Assembly (NCBI GenBank): GCA_029983675.1
Contig: JASBYY010000059.1
Location: forward strand, 1 to 12,091
DNA: 12,091 bases
From: Bacteroidales bacterium
GTDB taxonomy: Bacteria; Bacteroidota; Bacteroidia; Bacteroidales; F082
Direction of reading: 5' to 3'
The notes under the pieces are model-generated. The model was not told where the DNA came from and did no database searches. It was given only the letters and a program-made list of their open reading frames with translations. The position numbers were made by a program, and so were the translations under genes. Shown one piece after another: positions 1 to 7,561 of this stretch (positions within the stretch are counted from its first letter, which is position 1; each line of letters starts with the position of its first letter).

Positions 1-1203
1 TTATCGGAAAGCAACATCGTGAAAATCGCCGACATGGCGGTTGAAAAGACCGGTTACGCTAAGAAAGGCAGTTATGCGGCCCTGTTTCCCAATATCAACG
101 CCAACGGTTCCTACCAACGCACCTTGCTGAAACAAGTCATGGTGATGGAAATGTTCGGTCAAGTGCAAGAGATTCAAATCGGTACCAGCAACAATATGAA
201 TGCCGGCGTCAGCGCCTCCATGCCGATTATCAACACTCAACTTTGGGAAAGTCTGAAACTGTCCGCATTGAACGTCGAAATGGCCATCGAACAGGCACGT
301 TCATCCAAGATAGCCATGATTGCGCAAGTAAAACAGGCCTTTTACGGTGTTTTACTCGCCAACGAGTCGTTAAATCTGATGCGACAGGTTTACGACAACG
401 CCACCAACAACTACGCTGAAACCATCAAGAAATTCAACGTCGGCAAGGCTTCCGAGGTCGAGAAACTCCGCGCACAGGTCACGGTGATGAATGCCGAGCC
501 CAATGTGACCAGCGCCGAAAACGCCGTGACACTTTCAAAATGGCGACTCAAAGCCCTCATAGGCATCGATTTGGAAACACAACTTGATGTAGTGGGCACT
601 TTGAATGACTACACCAACGAACTGTTATCCCCCTTCCCTATTAATGAAGACCTTAGCAACAACAGCGCGCTACAGCAACTGCGCATCCAAAGCCAGCAAC
701 TCAATGCCAGCATCAAAGCATTGAAGTTCCAGTACCTCCCCACCCTTTCGGCTTCGATCAGCTACAATCGCATGGCCATGAGCAACAGTTTCGACATGAA
801 ATGGAAACCCTATTCGGTGGCGGCGTTGAGTCTCAACATTCCTATTTTCGACGGATTTAGCAAGCACAACAACATTCAGCAAAGCAAAAAGACACGCGAC
901 ATGCTCAATTTGCAAATCGAAGACACACAGCGCAATCTGCAAATCACGATGAAAAACTACAACGACCAAATTGCGCTCAACATCAAGAACTACGCAGCAG
1001 CGAAAAGTGCCGTCGAAATGGCCCAAAAAAGCTACGACATCTCCGCCAAGATGTATGAAATCGGTAAAACCACGCTGATAGAGTTGAACGATGCGCAATT
1101 GGCCCTGACACAAGCGCAGCTCAACATGAATCAAGCCATCTACAACTACATGGTCGCGAGAGCGTCGTTGGACGAATTGGTTGGAAAAGAAGATTTTAAA
1201 TGA
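1..1203 (+). CDS. TolC-family outer membrane efflux protein (5'-truncated by window edge)
   Basis: This is the outer-membrane channel of the tripartite efflux system encoded by the genes that follow. The reading frame is open from base 1, so the signal peptide and roughly the first 40 residues lie outside the window; 400 residues remain. The in-frame GTG at 19 is inside the conserved region and is not taken as the start. The protein shows the internal duplication of the OMF family: two long helical halves, each with a helix-rich stretch (about residues 85-165 and 285-375) followed by beta-strand segments. Typical OMF pieces are an ALFPNI motif near residue 28, a FNVGKASEVEKLRAQV-like segment at about 145 and YEIGKTTLIELNDAQLALTQAQ near the C-terminus. 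It ends in TGA 62 bp before the adaptor start. It should form a trimeric barrel and periplasmic tunnel. Family is secure; substrate cannot be read from sequence. Confidence 0.93.
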   Translation, partial: LSESNIVKIADMAVEKTGYAKKGSYAALFPNINANGSYQRTLLKQVMVMEMFGQVQEIQIGTSNNMNAGVSASMPIINTQLWESLKLSALNVEMAIEQARSSKIAMIAQVKQAFYGVLLANESLNLMRQVYDNATNNYAETIKKFNVGKASEVEKLRAQVTVMNAEPNVTSAENAVTLSKWRLKALIGIDLETQLDVVGTLNDYTNELLSPFPINEDLSNNSALQQLRIQSQQLNASIKALKFQYLPTLSASISYNRMAMSNSFDMKWKPYSVAALSLNIPIFDGFSKHNNIQQSKKTRDMLNLQIEDTQRNLQITMKNYNDQIALNIKNYAAAKSAVEMAQKSYDISAKMYEIGKTTLIELNDAQLALTQAQLNMNQAIYNYMVARASLDELVGKEDFK

Positions 1204-1265
1204 TCATTAACCTGCATTTTACGATAATTAATCAAATCTATTCACAGAAACAAAGCCTCACAAAC

Positions 1266-2291
1266 ATGAAATCATACAGACTGTGTATTATTGTTTTTGC
1301 TACATTGTTAGCCTTAAGCTCCTGCAAAACATCAAATTCGAGCAAACAAAACCAAAGCAATCAAAAGAGCATCCCGGCCGTTTCCGTTGTTACGGCGCAG
1401 GCCCAAGATGTGAAAGATGAAAACACCTTCACGTCCAACATTGAACCCAACGTCAAAAACAACATCGTTTCGCAAAGTGCGGGCCGCATCAAAAACATCC
1501 TTGTCGATGTGGGCAGCCGCGTTAGAAAAGGACAGCTGCTTGCCGAGATGGACGAAGTGAACTTAGTCAAGCTAAAGCTGCAATTGGTGAACGACTCCAT
1601 AGAAATGGGACGTCTCACCGAGCTTTTCAAGGCAGGCGGCGTGTCGCAAGCCGATTTCGACCTTGCCAAACTGAAACTTGAACTGTCTGAGAAGACCTAT
1701 AACAACCTTTTGGAAAACACCGCGTTAAGAAGCCCCATCAATGGCATCGTCACAGCACGCAACTACGACAAAGGCGACATGTACAACATGCAGCTGCCCA
1801 TCTTTGTCGTCGAGCAAATCGCACCCGTCAAAATGCTGATTAATATTTCGGAGCGACAATTCTCGCGCGTGCATACCGGCATGAACTTTGACATCACTGT
1901 GGAGGCTTTGCCGGGCGAGACTTTCAGGGGCAAGGTAAACCTCATCCACCCTACCATTGATGCCAAAACGCATACATTTCAAGTCGAGGTCGTTTCTGAA
2001 AACGCCGACAACCGCCTGCGTCCCGGCATGTTTGCCCGTGTTACGGCCAGCTTTGGCTCCAACCACCACATCGTAATACCCGATATCGCCGTTGTGAAAC
2101 AGGTCGGTTCCGGCGAACACTTCGTGTATGTGCTAAACCCCGACAATACCGTAAAATACCAAAAGGTAAAAATAGGCAAACGCATGGGCAATCAATACGA
2201 GATTCTAAGCGGCATCAACGAAGGCGACCAGCTTGTCACCAATGGCCAAGCCCGTCTGAAAGATGGCATTGAAGTAACCATAGCCCAATAA
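1266..2291 (+). CDS. RND efflux periplasmic adaptor (membrane fusion) lipoprotein, HlyD/AcrA family
   Basis: This is the periplasmic adaptor that joins the inner-membrane pump to the outer-membrane channel. An in-frame ATG exists at 1200, overlapping the previous stop, but the ATG at 1266 gives a clean lipoprotein signal: basic N-end (MKSYR), hydrophobic core and lipobox L-S-S-C with the lipidated cysteine at residue 20. I therefore chose 1266 (341 residues, a normal MFP length). A Ser/Asn/Lys/Gln-rich linker follows. The lipoyl/barrel-sandwich half is seen at about residues 65-95 (SAGRIKNILVDVGSRVRKGQ), then a short alpha-hairpin (about 95-145), the second lipoyl half (LRSPINGIVTARNYDKGD), a beta-barrel and a membrane-proximal domain ending NEGDQLVTNGQARLKDG. 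The short hairpin is common in Bacteroidetes RND adaptors. It lies 62 bp after the channel gene and 54 bp before the pump gene, presumably co-transcribed. Confidence 0.93.
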   Translation: MKSYRLCIIVFATLLALSSCKTSNSSKQNQSNQKSIPAVSVVTAQAQDVKDENTFTSNIEPNVKNNIVSQSAGRIKNILVDVGSRVRKGQLLAEMDEVNLVKLKLQLVNDSIEMGRLTELFKAGGVSQADFDLAKLKLELSEKTYNNLLENTALRSPINGIVTARNYDKGDMYNMQLPIFVVEQIAPVKMLINISERQFSRVHTGMNFDITVEALPGETFRGKVNLIHPTIDAKTHTFQVEVVSENADNRLRPGMFARVTASFGSNHHIVIPDIAVVKQVGSGEHFVYVLNPDNTVKYQKVKIGKRMGNQYEILSGINEGDQLVTNGQARLKDGIEVTIAQ

Positions 2292-2345
2292 ATCCACCAT
2301 CATACAATACTTGTATTCCGACAACAACTTCCAAAGCAAACACCT

Positions 2346-5300
2346 ATGAGTTTACAACGAACTTCGGTCAACAACCCCACCACCACTGCTTTAGTTTTCA
2401 TTGCGATAGCCATTTTTGGCATCTTCTCCCTGACGAGACTTTCCATCAACATGCTTCCCAACTTGGAGACGAACTTCATCATGGTGATGACTTCCTATCC
2501 GGGAGCCAGTGCCGCCGACATCGAGACCAATATCTCCAAAACCTTAGAGAACACCTTGAATGCCGTACCCGACTTAAAGCATATTTCTTCTACTTCGAGA
2601 GAAAACACTTCTGTCATCACCTTAGAATTTGAAACCGGCATCGACCTTGAAACCGCCACCAACAATGTGCGCGACAAACTGGATTTTGTACGCAACTTTC
2701 TGCCCGAAGGCTGTACCAATCCCGTGATTTTCAAGTTCAACGCCGAAGACATCCCCATCATGTTGCTGAGCGTGACCGCCGATGAGAGCCTTCCTGCCCT
2801 ACAGAAAATCATCGAAGACCGCATCACTACACCCTTGGCTCGTGTGAGCGGCGTGGGAACCGTATCATCCAACGGTGCGCCGAAACGCGAGATACAGGTT
2901 TATGTAGATCCCAACAAGTTAGAAGCCTATAACCTGACCTTGGAAAACATTTCCAACACCCTAATGGCGGAAAACCGCAATGTGCCTGCCGGCTACATCG
3001 ACATCGGTTCCGACAGCTACAGCCTGCGCATTCAAAAAGAATTCGCATCGGCTTCGGAAATGGAAAATGTAGTCGTTGGTTCATTTGCCGGTGCGCCCAT
3101 CTATCTGAAAGATGTCGCCAAGGTGAACGATGGTTCGCAAGAACGCATTCAGGAATCCTACAATAACGGGAAGCAAGGTGCCACCATTATCATTCAGAAA
3201 CAAACCGATGCCAACACCGTCAACGTCATCAAAGACGTGAAAAAGATGCTGAAAGAAATCGAATCCATCCTTCCGGCAGATGTCAAGCTCAGCACCATTG
3301 TGGACGGTTCTTCCATAATCACCAACAGCATCAAAAGCCTGCAAAAAACCATCCTCATCACCTTCTTGCTCGTCATGCTGGTTGTGTTTGTTTTCTTAGG
3401 TCGTTGGCGTGCCACATTTATCATTGTGCTGGTCATTCCGATTTCCCTGTTGGCTTCGCTAATTTACCTCTTTGCCACAGGCAACACGTTGAATATCATT
3501 TCCATGTCAGCCCTTTCCATCGCCATTGGCATGGTGGTTGATGATGCCATCGTGGTATTGGAAAATATCACCACCCATATTGAAAAAGGAGCCAAACCCA
3601 AGGAAGCCGCCGTACATGCCACTCAGGAAGTGTCGCTTTCCGTCATCGCTTCCACCCTTACCATGCTTGCCGTTTTTCTTCCATTGACCATGATCAAAGG
3701 CACTGTCGGCGTCATGTTCAAGCAATTGGGATGGATCATCAGCATCATCATGATTGTGTCCACTGTCGGTGCGCTGACTTTGGTTCCCATGATGTGTTCA
3801 AAGATGTTGGTGAAGAACCCTCACGAAAGTAAATTCCATAAAGCCATTTTCAAGCCCATCAATAGAGGCATCAATGCCATCAGCAATGGCTATGCCCGCC
3901 TCATCAGGTGGACGGTAAACCATAGAAATGCCGTTATCTTCAGTTTGTTAAGTGCGTTTATCCTCTCCATACTGGTATTGGCTCCCACCATCAAGCAGGA
4001 GATGATGCCCAAAGGCGACGAAGGCCGATTAAGTATCAGCATTGAACTTCCGGCAGGAACGGGACAAGAGGTGACCGGAGCCTTTGCCAAAAGCCTTTCT
4101 GAAGATTTCATGCAAATCCCCGAAATCCTTGTGTGCAACTACAGCTTTGGCCAAGCTGACAGCGACAATGCCTTTGCCTCGATGCTCAACAACGGCACAC
4201 ATGTCATCTCTTTCAATTTGAGGCTGGGCACCAAGACCGAGCGCCGCAAGGCGGGATTGCGTTCCTCAAGCGAGGTGGCCGATGCAATCCGCGACAAGCT
4301 CAACGCCATGCCTGAAATCAAGAAAGCCAATGTCACGGAAGGCAACGGTGGCATGGGCGGAATGAATTCGGTGAACGTGGAGGTTTACGGTTACGACTTT
4401 GCAACTACCGACAATATCGCCAACGAAATCGCCGGAAAACTCCGTGAGCGGGGCATCAAGCAGGTGATTGTCAGCCGCGATGAGTACACGCCTGAATACC
4501 AGGTCGATTTTGACCGCGAAAAACTCGCTCTCAACGGTCTGAACAGCACTACGGCAGCAGCATTTGTCAAGAACAGAATCAACGGTTCGGTCACATCGTA
4601 CTACCGCGAAGATGGCGACGAGTATGCCATCAGGGTACGTTACGCTCCCGAATTTAGGAAAAGCATCGAAGACATCGAAAACATCAAGATTTACAACAGT
4701 TTCGGACAGTCGATCCGTGTGGGCGACCTTGGCAAAGTGGTAGAGTCGCTGACTCCGCCTCAGATTCAGCGCAAAGACCGTCAACGCATGGTCAGCGTGG
4801 CCGCCGTCGTGGGGAAAGGCCAAGTGATGAGCGATGTGGTGAAGATGTGCAAGGAAGTCGTTGACGAAACAGATATTCCAACGGAAATCGTGACCAAGGT
4901 AGCCGGCGACTACGAGACCCAGCAGGAAATGTTCAGCGACTTGTTCACCCTGCTGATTCTCATCATCATTCTGGTGTACATTGTGATGGCTGCCCAATTC
5001 GAGAACCTGATGAAACCTTTCGTCATCATGTTTTCCATCCCATTCACTTTCACCGGCGTGTTCTTGGGTCTGTGGAGCACCGGCACCGCATTGGGTTCCA
5101 TGGCCTTTGTCGGAATCCTTATCCTGATGGGTATCGTGGTGAAAAACGGCATCGTTCTCATTGACTACACGACTTTATTGGAAGAAAGAGGTGTCGATGT
5201 AAAAGAAGCTGTCGTGCAGGCTGCCCGCTCGCGTCTGCGTCCCATCCTGATGACCACCCTCACCACTGTGCTCGGCATGATTCCATTGGCCATAGGTCGT

Positions 5301-5480
5301 GGCGAAGGCGCGGAGATGTGGAACTCTCTGGGTATCACTGTGGCGTGGGGATTGACCGTATCCACCTTGATTACCTTGCTGCTGATCCCTGCCATGTACT
5401 GCTCTTTGGAAACCCGCACCTTGCGGCGCAAGCAAAGAAAAGCCGAAAAAGCATTGACCGCGACAGAAAACATACGTTAA
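2346..5480 (+). CDS. RND-family inner membrane efflux transporter (AcrB/HAE-1 type permease)
   Basis: This is a proton-driven pump of the resistance-nodulation-division superfamily, 1044 residues long (AcrB has 1049). A first transmembrane helix at about residues 12-32 is followed by a large periplasmic domain. A block of helices around 330-490 carries GMVVDDAIVVLENI with the paired aspartates D399-D400. A second periplasmic domain spans about 555-860, and the final helices include GIVVKNGIVLIDY (K933) and RSRLRPILMT (R963, T970). These line up with the AcrB proton-relay residues D407/D408, K940, R971 and T978, so the pump should be active and proton-coupled. The double Asp and HAE-like loops favour organic or xenobiotic substrates over CzcA-type metal export, but this is inference. 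Gene order channel-adaptor-pump-small protein matches the four-gene cluster I recall from Porphyromonas gingivalis (PG0538-PG0541, xepCAB region). No local regulator gene is visible. Confidence 0.95.
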   Translation: MSLQRTSVNNPTTTALVFIAIAIFGIFSLTRLSINMLPNLETNFIMVMTSYPGASAADIETNISKTLENTLNAVPDLKHISSTSRENTSVITLEFETGIDLETATNNVRDKLDFVRNFLPEGCTNPVIFKFNAEDIPIMLLSVTADESLPALQKIIEDRITTPLARVSGVGTVSSNGAPKREIQVYVDPNKLEAYNLTLENISNTLMAENRNVPAGYIDIGSDSYSLRIQKEFASASEMENVVVGSFAGAPIYLKDVAKVNDGSQERIQESYNNGKQGATIIIQKQTDANTVNVIKDVKKMLKEIESILPADVKLSTIVDGSSIITNSIKSLQKTILITFLLVMLVVFVFLGRWRATFIIVLVIPISLLASLIYLFATGNTLNIISMSALSIAIGMVVDDAIVVLENITTHIEKGAKPKEAAVHATQEVSLSVIASTLTMLAVFLPLTMIKGTVGVMFKQLGWIISIIMIVSTVGALTLVPMMCSKMLVKNPHESKFHKAIFKPINRGINAISNGYARLIRWTVNHRNAVIFSLLSAFILSILVLAPTIKQEMMPKGDEGRLSISIELPAGTGQEVTGAFAKSLSEDFMQIPEILVCNYSFGQADSDNAFASMLNNGTHVISFNLRLGTKTERRKAGLRSSSEVADAIRDKLNAMPEIKKANVTEGNGGMGGMNSVNVEVYGYDFATTDNIANEIAGKLRERGIKQVIVSRDEYTPEYQVDFDREKLALNGLNSTTAAAFVKNRINGSVTSYYREDGDEYAIRVRYAPEFRKSIEDIENIKIYNSFGQSIRVGDLGKVVESLTPPQIQRKDRQRMVSVAAVVGKGQVMSDVVKMCKEVVDETDIPTEIVTKVAGDYETQQEMFSDLFTLLILIIILVYIVMAAQFENLMKPFVIMFSIPFTFTGVFLGLWSTGTALGSMAFVGILILMGIVVKNGIVLIDYTTLLEERGVDVKEAVVQAARSRLRPILMTTLTTVLGMIPLAIGRGEGAEMWNSLGITVAWGLTVSTLITLLLIPAMYCSLETRTLRRKQRKAEKALTATENIR

Positions 5481-5486
5481 ACCATA

Positions 5487-5526
5487 GAGGCTTCCATCCG
5501 GTGCACAAGCATTGGATGAAAGCCTC
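5487..5526 (+). other. Strong intra-operon RNA hairpin between pump gene and PG0541-type gene
   Basis: The 40 nt starting 7 bases after the pump stop codon fold into one long stem. The left arm is 5487-5504 and the right arm 5509-5526, giving 18 positions: 15 Watson-Crick pairs, two G-U pairs (5500/5513, 5501/5512) and one C/A mismatch (5494/5519), closed by the 4-nt loop ACAA (5505-5508). It is followed by CCCAAATTTCACC, with no T-tract, so it is not a canonical intrinsic terminator. It ends 18 nt before the ATG of the next gene. Plausible roles are 3'-end stabilisation of the pump mRNA, an RNase processing site, or tuning of expression of the small gene. The pairing is read directly; the function is inference. 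Confidence 0.7.
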
Positions 5527-5544
5527 CCCAAATTTCACCTTATC

Positions 5545-5838
5545 ATGAAAGCCATATTCATAGCCTATAACCAAGCCTATTACGATGAAATCGCCAACTT
5601 GTTGAACAAAAACGGTGTCAAAGGTTATACCGAATGGAACGAAATCAAAGGTCACGGCAGCGAGACCGGAGAAGCGCATTTCGGCAACCATGCCTGGCCC
5701 ACCTTGAACAATGCCATCCTCACTTTTGTGGAAGATGGACTTGTTGCAGGCATTCTGGAACAACTCCATAAAAAAGACACGCAAACGCCTGAATTAGGTC
5801 TGCGTGCCTTCTGCTGGAGCATCGAGTCAAGTATTTGA
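5545..5838 (+). CDS. PG0541-family transporter-associated protein (small, P-II-like)
   Basis: This 97-residue cytoplasmic-looking protein has no signal peptide or membrane segment. I recognise it as the family named for P. gingivalis PG0541, small proteins encoded directly after RND pump operons in Bacteroidetes. I chose the ATG at 5545: upstream extension to a TTG at 5512 would run inside the hairpin and add non-conserved residues. Visible layout: beta strand (KAIFIAYNQ), helix (YYDEIANLLNKNG), a strand leading to a Gly/His-rich loop at about 34-50 (GHGSETGEAHFGNHAWP), strand (AILTFVED), helix (LVAGILEQLHKKD) and a last strand (LGLRAFCWSIE). This resembles the ferredoxin-like fold and T-loop arrangement of P-II/DUF3240 proteins. 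A sensor or regulator of the pump is therefore possible but unproven. Its TGA lies inside the left copy of the 10-bp repeat flanking the MITE-like insert, so the gene is intact. Confidence 0.82.
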   Translation: MKAIFIAYNQAYYDEIANLLNKNGVKGYTEWNEIKGHGSETGEAHFGNHAWPTLNNAILTFVEDGLVAGILEQLHKKDTQTPELGLRAFCWSIESSI

Positions 5839-5840
5839 AT
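5831..5840 (+). repeat. Left 10-bp direct repeat (candidate target-site duplication)
   Basis: GTATTTGAAT is found here and again, identically and in the same orientation, at 5980-5989. The two copies sit immediately outside the 16-bp inverted repeats of the insert (1 nt away on the left, 0 nt on the right). This copy contains the stop codon of the PG0541-type gene. Confidence 0.65.
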
Positions 5841-5979
5841 TATTGCTGTCCGGTAAAAATCACAGAGAAATTTATAACATGCTGAATAACAAATTGTTAA
5901 GTCAACATTCCAAAGAGAGGGCTTATCATACCAAACACTTTGACTATCAACATCCTAGATATGTTTACCGGACAACAAT
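5841..5979. mobile_element. MITE-like non-autonomous insertion (139 bp)
   Basis: A short AT-rich insert bounded by imperfect terminal inverted repeats: ATTGCTGTCCGGTAAA at 5842-5857 and TTTACCGGACAACAAT at 5964-5979, matching at 15 of 16 positions. It is flanked by a 10-bp direct repeat (5831-5840 and 5980-5989). The interior holds no convincing gene; a small perfect inverted repeat TAACAA-A-TTGTTA lies at 5887-5899. The structure is that of a MITE or of an internally deleted insertion sequence. A duplication near 10 bp is compatible with some IS4-type families, but I cannot name the parent. Deleting the insert and one repeat copy would place the operon terminator about 9 nt after the stop codon, a normal arrangement, which supports a recent insertion. 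Confidence 0.62.
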
Positions 5980-5989
5980 GTATTTGAAT
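5980..5989 (+). repeat. Right 10-bp direct repeat (candidate target-site duplication)
   Basis: Second identical copy of GTATTTGAAT, immediately outside the right inverted repeat of the MITE-like insert and 7 bp before the terminator hairpin. The exact duplication on both sides is the main evidence that the intervening 139 bp arrived by transposition. Confidence 0.65.
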
Positions 5990-5996
5990 CCACAAT

Positions 5997-6057
5997 CCAC
6001 GACAAGTTCTGCTTTACCGAGGCACTCGGCGAAACAGAGCTTGTCGTTGTGGTTTTT
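5997..6057 (+). terminator. Intrinsic terminator of the efflux operon
   Basis: The left arm CCACGACAAGTTCTG (5997-6011) pairs with the right arm CAGAGCTTGTCGTTGTGG (6035-6052) over a 13-bp run with one G-U pair. A smaller hairpin nests inside (CCGAG-gca-CTCGG). Five T residues follow at 6053-6057. It terminates the + strand efflux operon and stops one base short of the stop codon (6059-6061) of the convergent leucine-rich-repeat gene. No matching A-tract lies on the other side, so strong termination on the - strand is less certain. Confidence 0.75.
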
Positions 6058-6058
6058 C

Positions 6059-7318
6059 TTAACGGCGGATAACCTTCACCGATGCATCTCCCGATTTCAG
6101 GAAGTAGATTCCGCTTGGACAGTCACTCATATCCATATCAAATTCTTTGGCGGACACCACGGATGTAAGATAACACTTCCCTGCTATGTCAACCAAAGAA
6201 ATCGTTTCCCCGATAAGGGTTTCCGACACTTCAACATGGATCATGGAAGTGGTCGGATTGGGATAAACCTTATAATTCAATCGTTCGTCATAGGATTGCA
6301 CCCCATCGCAACCTTCGTAAGGCTCACGGGCTACAAAATTGCCCGATGCATCGAAAATATCCTGCATGACAGCCCATTCCTTTTTTTCGGCAGCGGCTAC
6401 TTGTGCCCATGTACACTCGTTGTTCTCATTCGAAAGATTAGAGAAAACGACAAATTGCTTGGGAGTATTGATTGGGCTGGCGTTCAGGGATGCGACGAGG
6501 CTGTCCATGTCCGCCCCGGAAATGCCCATGCTGTAACACACGAGGGTTGACAACTGCAACAAGCCTCTTACATTAAGATTTCCTGTGGGATTGTTGTCGC
6601 ATTTCAAGGTGCGCAAATTGGTATTGTGGCTTACATCGAGCGAAGTGATGCTGTTTCCCGAACAAATACACCCCATCAGTTTAGAATTATGCGACAAGTC
6701 AAGGGATTGAAGCTCATTATCGTCGCAATAGAACAAAGTGAGATTGGGCGCCCCGCTGACATCGATGCTTTTCAACTTGTTGATGTAGCAGTCCACACGG
6801 GTCAATGTGCTTGTCGCTGGCAACACCAGCGATTCAAGGACCAGATTTCTATCGCAATAGATGCCATCAGCCAAAGTCATGGCGGAACAGTCAAGCGATT
6901 TGATTTGGTTGAAACTGCAATCGAACAGGTTCAGTTTTGCGCTCTTGCTGAGGTCAAGTGCTTGGAGCACATTCGACTGACAGAATAACACTTCAAGATC
7001 AGGATTATGGGAAATGTCAAGATGATTCAGTTGGTTAAAAGGACAATCCATCTCCACAATCTGACCATGAATGGTAATGGTTTTACTTTCGATGGCGTGT
7101 GCGTCATCATAATTCTCTTCCCCCGCATCGTATTGTCCGTTTCCGTTCCAGTCCACCCACACATTTTGCGCTTGATTGGCGGCGACAAGTTGCAGATTCC
7201 AGGTTCCATTTGTTTTTTCAGTGGTCATTGACATGTAGATGCTGTCTGTTTTGTGGCTTTGCGCCCACCCTGTCAAACAGAACAGCAAACTTGCCAAAAT
7301 AATGTTCGGTCTTTTCAT
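6059..7318 (-). CDS. Secreted leucine-rich-repeat protein with T9SS (Por) C-terminal sorting domain
   Basis: 419 residues. The signal peptide at residues 1-19 (MKRPNIILASLLFCLTGWA, cut before Q20) sends it through Sec. Residues 53-70 contain WVDWNGNGQYDAGEE, an exact EF-hand-like loop D56-N58-N60-G61-D64-E67, of the kind seen in GEVED-like modules. Residues 90-265 form eight to nine leucine-rich repeats of the form LxxLDLSxNxxLxxLxCxxN; their cysteines fall at 92, 113, 134, 155, 177, 198, 219, 240 and 261, almost exactly every 21 residues. The last 71 residues (from YKVYPNPTTS at 349) are a type IX secretion C-terminal domain ending YFLKSGDASVKVIRR. The protein should therefore be exported across the outer membrane by T9SS and attached to or released from the cell surface. 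LRR proteins of this sort often bind host or matrix proteins, but its ligand is unknown. It is convergent with the efflux operon. Confidence 0.9.
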   Translation of the reverse strand: MKRPNIILASLLFCLTGWAQSHKTDSIYMSMTTEKTNGTWNLQLVAANQAQNVWVDWNGNGQYDAGEENYDDAHAIESKTITIHGQIVEMDCPFNQLNHLDISHNPDLEVLFCQSNVLQALDLSKSAKLNLFDCSFNQIKSLDCSAMTLADGIYCDRNLVLESLVLPATSTLTRVDCYINKLKSIDVSGAPNLTLFYCDDNELQSLDLSHNSKLMGCICSGNSITSLDVSHNTNLRTLKCDNNPTGNLNVRGLLQLSTLVCYSMGISGADMDSLVASLNASPINTPKQFVVFSNLSNENNECTWAQVAAAEKKEWAVMQDIFDASGNFVAREPYEGCDGVQSYDERLNYKVYPNPTTSMIHVEVSETLIGETISLVDIAGKCYLTSVVSAKEFDMDMSDCPSGIYFLKSGDASVKVIRR

Positions 7319-7386
7319 GATTTGTAAATTTATTTTGTAATATATTGATCGTCAACGTTTTAAATAATAAAACAGCATTGTAAGTT

Positions 7387-7418
7387 CAAAACTACAAATA
7401 AAAGTCGAAATGGCAGAA
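7387..7418 (-). promoter_or_regulatory. Candidate promoter for the LRR protein gene
   Basis: On the - strand, TAGTTTTG (7394-7387) fits the Bacteroidetes -7 element TAnnTTTG. TTCTG (7418-7414), 19 nt upstream, is a weak match to the TTTG -33 element at the usual spacing. This would give a leader of about 60 nt before the ATG at 7318. The rest of the 243-bp gap between the LRR gene and the OmpA-family gene (7319-7561) is AT-rich and shows no gene. Confidence 0.35.
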
Positions 7419-7561
7419 TATTTGCCGAGTCAAAACATGAAAAAAACGTGAAAGTCGCTTGTGAATAAACGGCAATTAGACTTCAGGAATGGGCGTTTGT
7501 TTCTCTTCCGCAATCAAAATGGCTATCAATCATTCAAATACAGCTTCTTGGCATCAAAAAG

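Noticed and set aside
1200..1265. N-terminal extension of the adaptor protein from an ATG overlapping the channel gene's stop
   Set aside because: The extension precedes a complete lipoprotein signal beginning at 1266 and would bury it.
2306..2317. AATAC-TT-GTATT inverted repeat between the adaptor and pump genes
   Set aside because: Five-base arms with a 2-nt centre; expected by chance and too small for a stable hairpin.
4266..4997. 243-codon open frame on the - strand inside the RND pump gene
   Set aside because: Its composition is a mirror of the pump coding sequence (His/Val/Asp-rich, no family motif), and the + strand gene is unambiguous.
5804..6550. 248-codon + strand open frame running from the end of the PG0541-type gene across the insert into the LRR gene
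   Set aside because: It passes through the inverted repeats and terminator and then antisense to a gene with clear signal peptide, repeats and sorting domain; no recognisable protein emerges.
7532..7541. Third copy of GTATTTGAAT, in reverse orientation, downstream of the OmpA-family gene; possible outer boundary of a larger element containing the LRR gene
   Set aside because: No inverted repeat of the insert type lies beside it, and a 10-bp AT-rich word can recur by chance in 12 kb.
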